The notes: generated by a model from the letters alone, not told the origin. A stretch of 64,000 nt of DNA from Streptomyces sp. NBC_01485 (GCF_036227125.1 NZ_CP109435.1:4960001-5024000), one strand, 5' to 3'. Positions 41,962 through 51,314 are shown, counted from the stretch's first letter. Numbers and translations are program-made.

Positions 41962-42202
41962 CTTCGGAGTCGCGGGAGCCGTGTTGCCGAACCGGCTTTC
42001 CAGGCGCCCGTATCCCCTGCTGATCTCCTCCCGGCTGACGAATGCGCGGTCGAGAATCGCCTCGTGGGCCTTGCCGTACTGGATCACGGCGTTCTGGCTC
42101 ACCGGGGCTGGGGGGCGGCGACTTCACCGGTTCCCCCGAGTCGCAGGCACCGGTGAGCGCCACAGCGGCGACGAGGCACAGCACCCCTGTGCCTCGTCGC
42201 AC
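41815..42202 (-). pseudogene. Lipoprotein gene damaged by a frameshift and by the miniature element
   Basis: From a GTG at 42202 the frame gives a lipoprotein signal: RRGTGVLCLVAAVALTGACD (lipobox LTGAC). At a run of six G on plus (42110-42115) the sensible frame is lost; deleting one base rejoins it to VSQNAVIQYGKAHEAILDRA and EEISRGYGRLESRFGNTA. The gene then runs into miniature element copy 1 at 41961, so its native C-terminus is gone and an element-encoded tail follows to a stop at 41815. The frameshift could be a real mutation, slippage, or a sequencing error. Confidence 0.6.
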
Positions 42203-42213
42203 CGCTGCTCAGG

Positions 42214-42870
42214 TCACGAGTTCTGGCGGCCGATCGACATGTCACCCTTGCGCGGGGCCTTCACGATGATGGTCTTCGTCTTCTTGACGCACGGCGGCGC
42301 GTACCAGGTCTTCACCGAGGTCAGCTTCCAGCCCACCTGCCCGAGAACGGCACGGTACGCCTTGCTGGTGCTGTTCTTGTCGGTGACCGTCTGAGACCCG
42401 GTCCACGTCCACGAGTTGCCGATCTTGACGTCGACCTTCACCTTGGCCTTCGCCACGATGATCTTGGCCTCTGCCTCGTACCCACCGCTGACGTCGAACG
42501 TGAAGGTGTGGGAGCCCGACACTTCCCACTTCACCGACTGCCGGGGCAGGAGCCACGTCGACTGCGGCTCGTCCTTGTCGGCCAGGAAGTACGGCTTCCC
42601 CTTCACGGTGTACGTGGCCGGCTGGTTCACCTCGGGGCAGACGGAACCGAACGCAGACTTCGACGGCCTCTCCTCCGGCTCGTCCCCGTCGAACGCGAAG
42701 TCGGTCTCGTCGTCGACACCGACGACCGTCCCGTCGTTCATGACGATGTTCGTACCGCCGGCCGGTACGGGCTCGTCGTCCTGCGCCGCCGCGCCGGCGC
42801 CGGACGCCGTCAACAGCACGGTCGCTGCGGTCACGAGCGGAAGGGCGGTGCGTGTCAACACGTATCTCAT
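42214..42870 (-). CDS. Secreted protein of unknown function carried by the composite element
   Basis: 218 residues: signal peptide MRYVLTRTALPLVTAATVLL ending near ASGAGAAAQ, then an acidic segment (VVGVDDETDFAFDGDEPEER) and a beta-rich Lys-rich region (YEAEAKIIVAKAKVKVDVKI, then GNSWTWTGSQTVTD) with one late Cys pair region (YAPPCVKK). It could be a pore-type or surface beta protein: the alternating Val/Lys strand pattern is suggestive, but no family is recognised. It is the only intact gene of the composite element and lies 11 bp upstream of the damaged lipoprotein gene. Confidence 0.75.
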   Translation of the reverse strand: MRYVLTRTALPLVTAATVLLTASGAGAAAQDDEPVPAGGTNIVMNDGTVVGVDDETDFAFDGDEPEERPSKSAFGSVCPEVNQPATYTVKGKPYFLADKDEPQSTWLLPRQSVKWEVSGSHTFTFDVSGGYEAEAKIIVAKAKVKVDVKIGNSWTWTGSQTVTDKNSTSKAYRAVLGQVGWKLTSVKTWYAPPCVKKTKTIIVKAPRKGDMSIGRQNS

Positions 42871-43337
42871 GGGTCCCCGTTTCGATGAAGCCGATCACTT
42901 GCTCACGGACAGAAGGACAAGCGCACACCACCGCAGCGCCTTGACGACACCTCCCCGGCTGGCATGCACACGCCGTTTCCGCCTGCCTGTGATTATTGGG
43001 CACGCCAGAGCGGGAAAACCTCAGAGGGACCTCAGACTTTGGCTGGAAAGGCTCGGAGGACGGCGGGGCATCAACCGCCGTACGGGAGCCAAGACCTGAA
43101 CCACCCTCACTACGCGATCGCCGCTCTCCCCAGCTCCTCCCGGCTGACCAAACCGACGGACGCGACACTCCATGCGATCCGCGACGGCTACGCCACCGAC
43201 TGCCCCGGCAACCCCCTCTAAGCGTGGGTGCAGGACGGCGTCCTCGACACCGGGGAAGGCGTGACGATCGTCCTGGCCGTCCTCGCCGCGTGGGGCATCA
43301 CCTGGGCCGTTCCCAACCCGCCCACGCAGGAGGGCAG

Positions 43338-43469
43338 ATGGTGGCGGACACCTCGACCGGTAAACCGACCGTGGACGCTACGGTCGCCTGGTCCGTGGCC
43401 GTCGGCGCCCTCGCCGGGTTCTGCACCCTGGTCTGGCAGGTCCTCCGGGCCGTCTGTCAGGTTCCGTAG
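43338..43469 (+). CDS. Small membrane protein truncated by miniature element copy 2 (43 residues)
   Basis: It starts at an ATG with GGAGG 5 bases upstream: MVADTSTGKPTVDATVAWSV, then AVGALAGFCTLVWQVLRAVC, after which the frame enters the element and stops at 43469. One membrane helix is clear. The frame before it (43228-43337, DTGEGVTIVLAVLAAWGITW then AVPNPPTQ) resembles phage holin-type text, so this may be a prophage lysis-cassette remnant. That is inference. Confidence 0.45.
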   Translation: MVADTSTGKPTVDATVAWSVAVGALAGFCTLVWQVLRAVCQVP

Positions 43470-43603
43470 TCGTCTGCACTGATGTCCGAAGTCCTCTGCA
43501 CGCGCGTCGGCTGAGGTCGGCGACGGTCGCGCTCGTCCGAACTTCCCGTGCACTCGACTACGAACGCGCTGGTCACCTGTGCAGGCGACTTCGGACATTG
43601 ACA
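43455..43603 (+). repeat. 149-bp miniature inverted-repeat element, copy 2
   Basis: Identical over all 149 bases to the copy at 41813-41961 and in the same orientation. Its outer end is followed by CCGAT, which matches the five bases before copy 1. Confidence 0.9.
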
Positions 43604-43608
43604 CCGAT

Positions 43609-43869
43609 CAGGCAGCGCTTGCGGTAGAGCGGCACGACTGCCCGAACTGTGACGCGCCCGCCGGCAGCGCCTGCCGCACCCGAGGCGGGAAGACCGCCGC
43701 GAAGTACCACACCCCCCGTTTTGTCCTGGTCCCTGCACTTCGCGAGGAACTGGAGATTCCTGTCCCCGCGGACCGCCACCCGGGCCGCGCGTGGAAGCAG
43801 GGCCCGGCGCTCGCCGTCGTGCCCGCCCCGCGCACCGAGCGGCCGGTGCGGATCGGGTACGCCAGATAG
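43609..43869 (+). pseudogene. tnpR: tnpR resolvase, fragment 2 (zinc-finger N-terminal domain)
   Basis: QAALAVERHDCPNCDAPAGS, ACRTRGGKTAAKYHTPRFVL and a final RPVRIGYAR followed by a TAG created at the insertion junction. The CPNC...C motif with HTxRF is a zinc-finger module found in front of many actinobacterial resolvases. RIGYAR is the first strand of the serine recombinase fold; its continuation with the catalytic Ser is at 51415. The break is at the 7-bp repeat ACGCCAG. Confidence 0.88.
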
Positions 43870-43959
43870 CCGGGCATGAGACGTGTCCGCGAGAGAGTGT
43901 CCCGCTCTTGATCGGATCACTCGTCTGGTGATGTCGGTCCTCCGGTCAGGGGCCGTGTC

Positions 43960-44766
43960 TCATTCGCCTTTGGGCGCGTTTGGTCCTTTCTCATCCTCCT
44001 TTTGAACAGGAGAGAGAGCATCAGCACCCCGCGCGACGATCGTCTCGTCGAACTCTTCCTGGCGTGCTGCGGCGGTCTGTTGGTCGATCGCGGTGCGCAC
44101 GTCCTCGCCTGGACGACGGGTCGGCGCATCCAGCCGAAGTTCCGGCGGGAACGGTGGAAGTCCGGCCAGCAGTGTTGCCAGGCCGGGATCCTCCACGGTG
44201 ACCAGCGGCTCCAACTCACTCGCCCGAGCCAGAATCCGTCGTAGCTCGATCTGAATGACCTTCAGGTCGAGTTTCTCTCCGGCGACCTCGACGACCCACG
44301 ATTCCTGATCAACTTGTCGCATCGGCACCGAGGGGAAGGCCGGCAGGTCGCCTGTCTCCATTTGGTCGGCACTGGGACGAGGCTGATGGGCCACCCACTC
44401 GTCCAGGCGCTCGTCGAAATGCTCGCTGGCGTCTCGAACCTTCCGGTCCAGGACGGGTGATGTGTCATCGATGTCGAGCAGGTCACGCAAGTAGCTGCCC
44501 CGTTTTTGGCGCCACTCCCAGCCTTCTTGAGTCTGCCCTTTGTTCGTCCTCGGTTTGTCGGTCACGAGGGGCAATAGCATCTTGGAGACCTTGGCGGTGA
44601 ACATGAGGAAGGTCTCCAGCGAGATCCAGGTCCCCGGAGGCGGTGGTGTCAGGCTCGCCTGCGCGTATACCTCGGTCAGTGCCACCTGCGCGTATCGGAT
44701 TTCTTTCGCGAGCCAGGTCAGATAGACCCGATGCGCCCACTCGTCCCAGATCGGCTCGCCGCTCAC
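43960..44766 (-). CDS. Hypothetical passenger protein of the Tn554-like element
   Basis: 268 residues: MSGEPIWDEWAHRVYLTWLA, later SLETFLMFTAKVSKMLLPLV, and a charged C-terminal half ending GADALSPVQKEDEKGPNAPK. No signal peptide, and no recognised domain. Codon use is noticeably less GC3-extreme than core genes, consistent with transfer. It sits at the left end of the element. Confidence 0.75.
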   Translation of the reverse strand: MSGEPIWDEWAHRVYLTWLAKEIRYAQVALTEVYAQASLTPPPPGTWISLETFLMFTAKVSKMLLPLVTDKPRTNKGQTQEGWEWRQKRGSYLRDLLDIDDTSPVLDRKVRDASEHFDERLDEWVAHQPRPSADQMETGDLPAFPSVPMRQVDQESWVVEVAGEKLDLKVIQIELRRILARASELEPLVTVEDPGLATLLAGLPPFPPELRLDAPTRRPGEDVRTAIDQQTAAARQEEFDETIVARGADALSPVQKEDEKGPNAPKGE

Positions 44767-44843
44767 AGTCCACCATCCTTCACCGGCCCCGGACTCTGTG
44801 CCACGGTCAGAGAACCACAGCCACCGGGATAGATCCCCACAGT

Positions 44844-45479
44844 TCAGCCACTGCGTCCAAGCCGCCTTCGTTCAGGCGGGCCGAGCGTCCGTGGCGGATC
44901 GGGGCGACGGTCGAGCGTTGTGACCAGGTGCTCCGTCCATATGTGCCCCCCTTCGCGCGCCGAGCACTTCAGCTCCAGCTCGACCCGTAGGGGTGTGACG
45001 TGCCGGTACTCCAAGTCGATGTAGAACTTGGCGTCCGCGCCGTCCGACATACTGCCGAGATCGAGGCTCTGCACCCGGGCGTACCCCTCGTCGCACTCGC
45101 CATGGGTGCGCTCACCTCGCAGCCCGAGAACGTAGCTGCCGGACGGGGTGACCACGACGCTGCTCAGCGCGACACCATCGTCCTGTTTGATGACCAGCTC
45201 GCCCCGAGGGAAGTTCACGTCCTCCCAGCTCACGTGCCCCAGCTCGACCTTGAAGTGCGGACGGCGTGCCTCGACGCGATCGGCTTCCTCTCCGGCCAGC
45301 TGCCTCCGCATGATCTCCACCTGTTCCTCGGCCGCAGTTGCCTGGCGCTGCGCCGAGGCAGCGGAATCCTCGGCGAGCTGCGCTTGCCGCTTCGCGATCC
45401 GGGTCTGCCATACCGCGATCCCAGCCGCTCCCGCGCTGATGACGGCACCGGCAACTGCGGTTGCGACTCCTGCGTCCAC
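44844..45479 (-). CDS. Membrane-anchored coiled-coil passenger protein of unknown function
   Basis: 211 residues from a GTG. One N-terminal helix (VATAVAGAVISAGAAGIAVW) is followed by a coiled coil (KRQAQLAEDSAASAQRQATA, AEEQVEIMRRQLAGEEADR) and a beta-rich C-terminal domain (HFKVELGHVSWEDVNFPRGE). Layouts with a membrane helix, coiled coil and small beta domain are common in accessory genes of Streptomyces; no function is assigned. Confidence 0.75.
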   Translation of the reverse strand: MDAGVATAVAGAVISAGAAGIAVWQTRIAKRQAQLAEDSAASAQRQATAAEEQVEIMRRQLAGEEADRVEARRPHFKVELGHVSWEDVNFPRGELVIKQDDGVALSSVVVTPSGSYVLGLRGERTHGECDEGYARVQSLDLGSMSDGADAKFYIDLEYRHVTPLRVELELKCSAREGGHIWTEHLVTTLDRRPDPPRTLGPPERRRLGRSG

Positions 45480-45578
45480 GCTCTCTCCTCGCCCATGTGA
45501 TACCGGGTGTCACCGTAGCGGCGGTCAGCCGGCGGCGGGGCGGCTGTCACGCAACACGTTCATCCCGCTGCCCACGGG

Positions 45579-46007
45579 TTATCGGGTCGGGAACACCCGG
45601 ACCTCGGCCTGCGGGGTGGACTCCAAATCCATCCGCAGTCTGATGATCTCGTTGTGCTGGGCTGCGAGGCGGGACAAGGCCGTGACCTGGAACTCTTTCA
45701 AGGCGTCGAGCTCCGTGTTCTTCCTGCTGAGACGTTCGCGCAGCGTCGCGACTTCGGCCTTGAGCCGTTCGATCTGTGCCAGTCGTGGGTCGGGGTGCTG
45801 TCCGGCTTCCTGGGCGGCGGTCCGCTGACGGTCGAACTCGGCTTTCAGGTGCGGGTAGGTGCGGTAGAGCGTCGCCCGCGGCACTCCCGCGAGGGTGCAA
45901 AGGCTCTTGACGTCACACTTCAGGCCATCGGGGACGGAGCCGGCGAGGAGTTGTTGCATCGCGCTCCGGATCCTGGTCTCGGCCTCCGCTTGGTGGTCAT
46001 GCGTCAT
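45579..46007 (-). CDS. DUF6262/TnpC-like accessory protein of the recombinase operon
   Basis: 142 residues from the ATG at 46007, overlapping the upstream recombinase by 11 bases. MTHDHQAEAETRIRSAMQQL, then an HTH-like KSLCTLAGVPRATLYRTYPH, then a long coiled coil (LAQIERLKAEVATLRERLSR). This matches the small TnpC-type protein that follows the two recombinases of Tn554-like elements, where it aids orientation or efficiency. Confidence 0.8.
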   Translation of the reverse strand: MTHDHQAEAETRIRSAMQQLLAGSVPDGLKCDVKSLCTLAGVPRATLYRTYPHLKAEFDRQRTAAQEAGQHPDPRLAQIERLKAEVATLRERLSRKNTELDALKEFQVTALSRLAAQHNEIIRLRMDLESTPQAEVRVFPTR

Positions 46008-48174
46008 GAACGGGTTCCTCGTCAGCATGTTCGGCGGTGTCAATCTCGGCGACGATGCGGGCGGCGCGGTCGAACGCCGCTTGGGCTCGGGCCCGTTCGG
46101 GCTTGGAGAGTCTGGGGTTGCCCAGGAAGACGGACTGGGTGTTCTCCACGTGGTCGGCCCAGATCTGCCGGTGCTGGGGGTGGTGGGTGGCCTGCGGGCA
46201 GCGGGCCGAGTCGCACAACCCCATCAGGGGCTCGGCGGCGTTCGGGGTGCCGGCGAGTTTCAGGCACAACGCCTTGCCCGGGTCGGAGAACCAGCAGTAG
46301 TTACCGACGCCGACATGCAGGGTTTTCGCCTTCACTTTCAAGACACGCTCGACGCGCCGGTCGTCGATCACGGTGACCGGACCGGCGTCGTGCCGCTCCA
46401 GGGCCTGGTCGACGGCCTTGAAGGCGGCGATGAGGTCGCGGGCGCCTTGGCCGCTGGGCAGTATGCCGCGCTGGTAGTCCTCGTAGGCGGCGACGGTCAG
46501 CCGCAGGTGTTCGGCTTCTTCCTCGGCGGCGACTTCGGCTGCGAAGGCGGCCTGGTGTCCGCCGGGGCGGGCGGCATAGCCCTCGGCTGTGGCGACGCTG
46601 ACATGCTTGAGGTGCAGTTTCACGGCCATCAGACCGTGAGGGCGCTGTGCGATGGTCATCGCGAGCGTGCGCCGCAGGGCTCTGGGATTGACCGGGCCGT
46701 CGGGGATGGGATCCAGGCCGAGCCGCAGTCCATATTCGCCGTTCACCCAGGAACGCAGGGCCGTGTAGCGGCTGTTGCTGTTGTTGGACGCCTTGGCGAA
46801 CAGCCGCTCACCCGGGGCGGCACCGGTGAGGGCTTCGGCGGTGGCGATGGCCCGGTGCACGTCCTCGGTGATCACCCAAGCGTCCTCGGTCCCGCCGAAC
46901 GCCTCGCTCTTGATGCGGCGGGAAACCAGGCGGTAGCGGGCGGCGCCTCCGGGCCGCTTTTCCTGTTGGCGGCAGCCGCTCGTCAGTTCCACCAGCTCCG
47001 AGGCACGCATCCCGGAAAGCGCGGAGGTGAGGAAGTAGGCCGCTGAGGTGACGGCATGAACCGTGGCGTCCAGTTGGTGCCGGGCCATCGGCAGAGTCCA
47101 GGGCACTGGTGTGCCGTCATCGTGCCGGGGCACCTGTGCCGCATTGCGGCACCAGGGCTGCTCAAGGCCGCACTCACTCACCCACTGTTCCAGTTCGGGG
47201 CGGAGGGTCTCCAGGTCTCTGCGGTGCCCCATGGCCCCTGCGGCCTCGACTACGAGGGGGTGCCACGACATGTGCAGAAGCGGGTCGCTGGGGGACCATC
47301 CATTCTTCAGGCGCTGGGTGACCGTCGACTTCGTGGCCCGTGGTGCGGACGTTCTGGTTTTTCGCCGTCGCTCGATCGCCTCACGCAGACCGTCGATCTC
47401 CCTGATCAGCAGGCCCCGCCGCGAGGCGATCTCATGTTCGTCGGCGGCGCGGGCCTCGGCCGCCTCGGCCGCCAACAGCGGGCCGATCGTCTCCAGCAAG
47501 TACAGACAGTTCGCCAGCAGTGGCCGCAGCAGGGTGTCCGGGACCGGCAGCACCCGGTTCTCGTCACTACGTACGTATCCGGTGACCTCGTCCGCGCTGC
47601 GGCCCGGCCACGGGCTGAAACCGGTCTGGTAGCAGTCGCTGAGGATCTCCGCGTAGAGGCTGAGGAACTGTGGAATACGAATCCTGGCGACCGTGGTCGC
47701 GGGCGACAGCAGCCGGTCAGGGTTGGTGGCACTGCGCGAGGCAGCCGCGAGATAGACGTCGCAGTGGCGCTGACAGACCTGCGACAGAGTTGTGATGCCG
47801 ACCGAGGTGAGGTGGTTGAACCACAGGGCCAGGTGCCTGAGCTCGGACCAGAGCGAGTTCGGGTTCAGCGGGAACCGGAACGCCTGCGGCAGGATGGCCA
47901 CGTCCGGATGGAGCGGGGCCATCCGCGCCATCAGGTATTCGCGGGCGACCTGCCGCCAGCGGGGGTTGGTGATGGCGGTGAAGTCCAGGATCTTGCGGTG
48001 TGCGGTCATCACCACCGGGGCGTCGGCGAGGCCGGTCAGGTCCCAGACGTCCTGGTCGAATACGGGCCGGGGGCTGCCGGGCTCGCGTCGCAGGCCGGCG
48101 GTCTCGACGACCGGCAGACCATGGAAGGGGCGCAGCCCGGCCAGGGCCGGGGAAGCGGCATGGGCGGTGGTCAC
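45997..48174 (-). CDS. Tyrosine recombinase 3 (large, 725 residues)
   Basis: It starts at a GTG at 48174 overlapping the upstream stop (GTGA); the longer frame to 48489 lies inside the neighbouring gene. Catalytic-domain text: Arg I in TSALSGMRASELVELTSGCR, the second basic motif in NPRALRRTLAMTIAQRPHGL, and His/Tyr in LKHVSVATAEGYAARPGG. The ~350-residue N-terminal part would bind element ends. A Cys/His cluster near the C-terminus (GLCDSARCPQATHHPQHRQ) could bind zinc. Confidence 0.88.
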   Translation of the reverse strand: MTTAHAASPALAGLRPFHGLPVVETAGLRREPGSPRPVFDQDVWDLTGLADAPVVMTAHRKILDFTAITNPRWRQVAREYLMARMAPLHPDVAILPQAFRFPLNPNSLWSELRHLALWFNHLTSVGITTLSQVCQRHCDVYLAAASRSATNPDRLLSPATTVARIRIPQFLSLYAEILSDCYQTGFSPWPGRSADEVTGYVRSDENRVLPVPDTLLRPLLANCLYLLETIGPLLAAEAAEARAADEHEIASRRGLLIREIDGLREAIERRRKTRTSAPRATKSTVTQRLKNGWSPSDPLLHMSWHPLVVEAAGAMGHRRDLETLRPELEQWVSECGLEQPWCRNAAQVPRHDDGTPVPWTLPMARHQLDATVHAVTSAAYFLTSALSGMRASELVELTSGCRQQEKRPGGAARYRLVSRRIKSEAFGGTEDAWVITEDVHRAIATAEALTGAAPGERLFAKASNNSNSRYTALRSWVNGEYGLRLGLDPIPDGPVNPRALRRTLAMTIAQRPHGLMAVKLHLKHVSVATAEGYAARPGGHQAAFAAEVAAEEEAEHLRLTVAAYEDYQRGILPSGQGARDLIAAFKAVDQALERHDAGPVTVIDDRRVERVLKVKAKTLHVGVGNYCWFSDPGKALCLKLAGTPNAAEPLMGLCDSARCPQATHHPQHRQIWADHVENTQSVFLGNPRLSKPERARAQAAFDRAARIVAEIDTAEHADEEPVHDA

Positions 48175-49886
48175 TGGGGCTGTTCCTCCAGGTGCAGCGG
48201 CAAGAAGGCGGCAGTCTCGGCGCTTTGCCGGGTGGCGGCCTCGATGGCGGCCGGGCCGAACCGGGGCAGGATGTCCTCGTCCAGGCGGGCCGTGTACGGA
48301 CCGAAGATCCGCAGGAACTGCGCGGTGGTCATCTGCTGGGCCTGCCGGGAGAAGTACTCCTTGAGCCTGAGCAGGTTGGGCAGGTGACGGGGCGCGAACG
48401 CGGCGAGCGGACACAGCAGACACACCCAGGGCCGGGCCGGACACAAGGTTCCCGCCGGGGCGTGCGGGCCGTTGAGCGGGCTGGCGCACGCGGCGACGAA
48501 CATGTCCTGCTCACCGGAGAGCAGGGCCTTAATGGCCGCCGCGTCCAGACCGGCGTCCTCGACCAGGCGCGGGAAGTCCGCGACGAACGCGGCAGCGTCC
48601 TCACCATTGATCACGACCGGCGGGGCGGCCTTGCGGCGCACATCGCCCTGGGCCTGCTCGATGACGCCCTCCAGAGCGTCCAGCTGGGCCGGGGTGTGAG
48701 AGCTGAGGTAGTGATCTCCCTCGACGCGGGCGCTGTGGTTGGGGTCGATCGTCGTGCGGCCGGTCCAGGTCGTGCGGTCGCGCCGGTGGTGGTAGGTGGC
48801 CCTGACCCGGCCGCCGTGCACCGAAAGGAGCTGCCCGTCGTCGCCGAGCACGCCCGAGGACTCCATCCAGGCCCGGCGCTGGCGCTGGCCGCGGGGGCGG
48901 TCGAAGATCCTGCCCTGCCCTCTTCCGAGTCCGTCATGGCCCACATAGATCCATAGACGACCAGCCAAATCCCCGGCGTGCTCACGTAGTTGGGCCGAGT
49001 GCTCCAGCCAGCGGTCCAGCAGCCGCACGGCATCACGGGGCAGGTTGAGCGCCTCGTCCCCGGTGCGGCCCTTGCGGTAGGAGAGCAGGACCGTGTTCGC
49101 CGAAGTCCGGGTGATGTTGTCGAGTCTCAGGGCGTCGATGCCGTCAGGGACGATGCCCGTGCGCATCGCGAACAGCGTGAGGTAGGCGAACGCCGTCTCC
49201 GAGGCCGGGAACAGCGCGGCTTCGACCGTCGCGCACTGGGCCCGGTCAACACCGGCGCCTCTGCTGAACCGCTCGACGGCCTTTCTCGCCTCCGCGGGGC
49301 CCGCGTGGAGCCAGAGCCAGGCGAGGTTGTCGAAGGTGACGCCGTGGACGGACGGATCGGCGCCCCGGCCGGCTGCCTCCAGCGCCTGACGGTGTGTGCG
49401 GCGGGCCGCCGCGATCTGATTGGTGCGGGAGGCTTCCAGCTGCCGCCATTCACCGTCGCTGTAGGGCCGGTTGGGTCGGCTTTTCTCCACCTTGTTGATC
49501 CGCCGCCCGACCAGGTGACGGCAGATGCCCGGGTCCAGTCCTCCGGCGGTCTCTTGGAAGGCGTTCAGCACCACGCGGATGCGTCGTTCGCGGTGGTAGT
49601 CGCAGGTCAGCCAGTATTGGACCAGCGTGGCCGGGGTCAGATCGGCAAGACCGCCCGTGACCCCCAAGGCATCGAAGTCGCGCGCCATCCGGCGCATCGT
49701 CGTCATGTACTGCCTGGCCACCGAGCGAGTGCGGACCGGCCCGTGCGGATGCGTGGCTGCCACCAGCCCCACGGCCAGGTCCGCGGCCAGCTGCTGGTTC
49801 GGCAGATCGTGCAGGACGCCGTGGTGGATGACGCCGTCCGGCAGCGTGAACAGCACCGCCAGGGGCTGCTGGATCTCGGCCGGCAT
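48171..49886 (-). CDS. Tyrosine recombinase 2 (TnpB-like, 571 residues)
   Basis: ATG at 49886 overlaps the stop of recombinase 1 (ATGA). The box II part is readable: HGGRVRATYHHRR (HxxR), then DPNHSARVEGDHYLSS. The box I position reads FAMRTGIVPDGIDALRLDNI, in which the usual Arg after TG is missing, as if this subunit were catalytically modified. A C-terminal Cys-rich stretch (CPARPWVCLLCPLAAF) may bind zinc. It functions with its neighbours as a multi-subunit integrase. Confidence 0.85.
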   Translation of the reverse strand: MPAEIQQPLAVLFTLPDGVIHHGVLHDLPNQQLAADLAVGLVAATHPHGPVRTRSVARQYMTTMRRMARDFDALGVTGGLADLTPATLVQYWLTCDYHRERRIRVVLNAFQETAGGLDPGICRHLVGRRINKVEKSRPNRPYSDGEWRQLEASRTNQIAAARRTHRQALEAAGRGADPSVHGVTFDNLAWLWLHAGPAEARKAVERFSRGAGVDRAQCATVEAALFPASETAFAYLTLFAMRTGIVPDGIDALRLDNITRTSANTVLLSYRKGRTGDEALNLPRDAVRLLDRWLEHSAQLREHAGDLAGRLWIYVGHDGLGRGQGRIFDRPRGQRQRRAWMESSGVLGDDGQLLSVHGGRVRATYHHRRDRTTWTGRTTIDPNHSARVEGDHYLSSHTPAQLDALEGVIEQAQGDVRRKAAPPVVINGEDAAAFVADFPRLVEDAGLDAAAIKALLSGEQDMFVAACASPLNGPHAPAGTLCPARPWVCLLCPLAAFAPRHLPNLLRLKEYFSRQAQQMTTAQFLRIFGPYTARLDEDILPRFGPAAIEAATRQSAETAAFLPLHLEEQPQ

Positions 49887-51314
49887 CAGACCTCGCCCTC
49901 GAACTCGGCGACCGCGTCGGTATCCACGGCCAAGGCTCCGCCGGCGGTCGCGTAGGCGTCCCGGTAGATCCGCTGGGTGTCGAGCAGATGCAGATACGCC
50001 TGAGTGGTGGCGGCACTGGTATGCCCCAACAAATCACGCAGCACCAGCAGCGGATCGGCCTTGGTCAGATAGAGCGCCAAGGCGTCGTCGCCGCCCGTGT
50101 CCACGACGAGCTGGGCGGCCTGCTGGTAGTAGCCGCGTACCAGCCGCTCCAAGGTGGCCATCGCGAAGGTGTGCCTGGTGACATGGGGATGGACATGCGG
50201 GAAGGACGGCTCAAAGCGGTCCCGGATCCGCTGCGCGGTCCGGCGCAGAACGGTCGCCCAGTCGACGAATGGCCTCCCGCCGGACTGCACCGCCAGCAGC
50301 GCGCTGCCCCCGCCGGGCGCCACCAGCCGCAGCCGCTCGGCCGGGGTGAGGCTGTGCCAGCGCCGTCGCATTCCGTTGATCAGCGCGCCGTCGTGAGTCG
50401 GGGCGTCGACAAATAGCGGGTCACGGGGCCGCCAGCGCGAGCCCTCCGCCGCCGCGGCCCGCTCCCAGCCGATGTAGTCGTGGACCCGGGCCAGGTCCTC
50501 GTAACCGATCCACGTCGACCGGCCCTTTCTGCCCTTCGCCGTCGGCGGAGCCAGCACCAGCGGCACCGGCACCGCCGTGCGGCGGCGCGGCAGCGGCGGC
50601 ACCTCGTAGACCGTCAGATGTGTGAACTCCTGTGACCGCAGCCCAGTGGACAGCGCCAGGCCGATCACGGCCGCGTTGCGGCCCGTCTCCCGCCCCCGGA
50701 ACGAGACGTCCCTCTCGCCCGCCGGGTCGTTGCCCGCCAGGGCGTGCATCAGCAAGTCCGCGTACGGCTTCTCCAGGTACTTCCGCGTCGCGTGCGCGTT
50801 GCCCGTACGCACCGTCGCCAGATTCCTGGCCACCTCCACGCGTGCACCGTCCGGGCGGGTCATCGACTGCCGCACGTAGGAGAACGGGACCGTCGGCGCA
50901 TGCCCCTCGGCCGCCGCCCACTGGTAGAAGGACGAGAGGGTCTTGACCGCCAGATTCCAGCTTGCCGGGCTCAGCCTCGCCTCCAGCGGCCCGGCCAGCC
51001 GGTACTCGGCGTACATCGACAGCCCGTCCCGAAGCCGCTGCCGTTCGGCGAAGACGGAGATTCGGCGGGTGGCGAGGAACTCCGCCCAGCCCTTGAGAGC
51101 CTGGGCGTACGTACGCCACGACCTCGGCGACGGCGCCCCGCTGACCGGTAACTCCCGGAGCCACAGGTTCATCACCACCGTCGACCGAAGCCCCGCGGCG
51201 TCCTCGAAGCAGAGGTCCTCATCGATGAGGACGGGCATGGCCTCCCGGATGACGGGCCGCCCGTACAGGCCCCACTCTTCCCACCCGGCAGAACTGAAGT
51301 AGTGCAGGATCACA
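49886..51314 (-). CDS. Tyrosine recombinase 1 (TnpA-like, ~475 residues)
   Basis: Full catalytic set: Arg in LALSTGLRSQEFTHLTVYEV, HxxR in HPHVTRHTFAMATLERLVRG, and His/Tyr in LLGHTSAATTQAYLHLLDTQ. A SAM-like core-binding domain is at residues ~60-170 (RSWRTYAQALKGWAEFLATR). The start is uncertain: GTG at 51314 is used here, ATG at 51238 and a GTG at 51394 are alternatives and none has a good ribosome site. It is the first gene of the operon, near the right end of the element, and its promoter would lie in the last ~100 bp. Confidence 0.9.

Larger units (their letters stand above)
41813..43603. mobile_element. Composite miniature-element transposon (1.79 kb) inside tnpR
   Basis: Two identical 149-bp elements in direct orientation (41813-41961 and 43455-43603) bracket a 1.49-kb segment. 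The whole unit is flanked by the 5-bp direct repeat CCGAT (41808-41812, 43604-43608), and removing it restores the tnpR frame. This is what is expected if the pair transposed as one unit. The organisation matches the TIME-COMP idea for Tn3-derived miniature elements. The interior holds a secreted-protein gene, a damaged lipoprotein gene and small membrane-type fragments. No transposase is encoded. Confidence 0.88.

Noticed and set aside
48171-48489. N-terminal extension of tyrosine recombinase 3
   Set aside because: This part overlaps recombinase 2 in another frame and has no conserved text; the GTG at 48174 with a 4-bp overlap is the better start.
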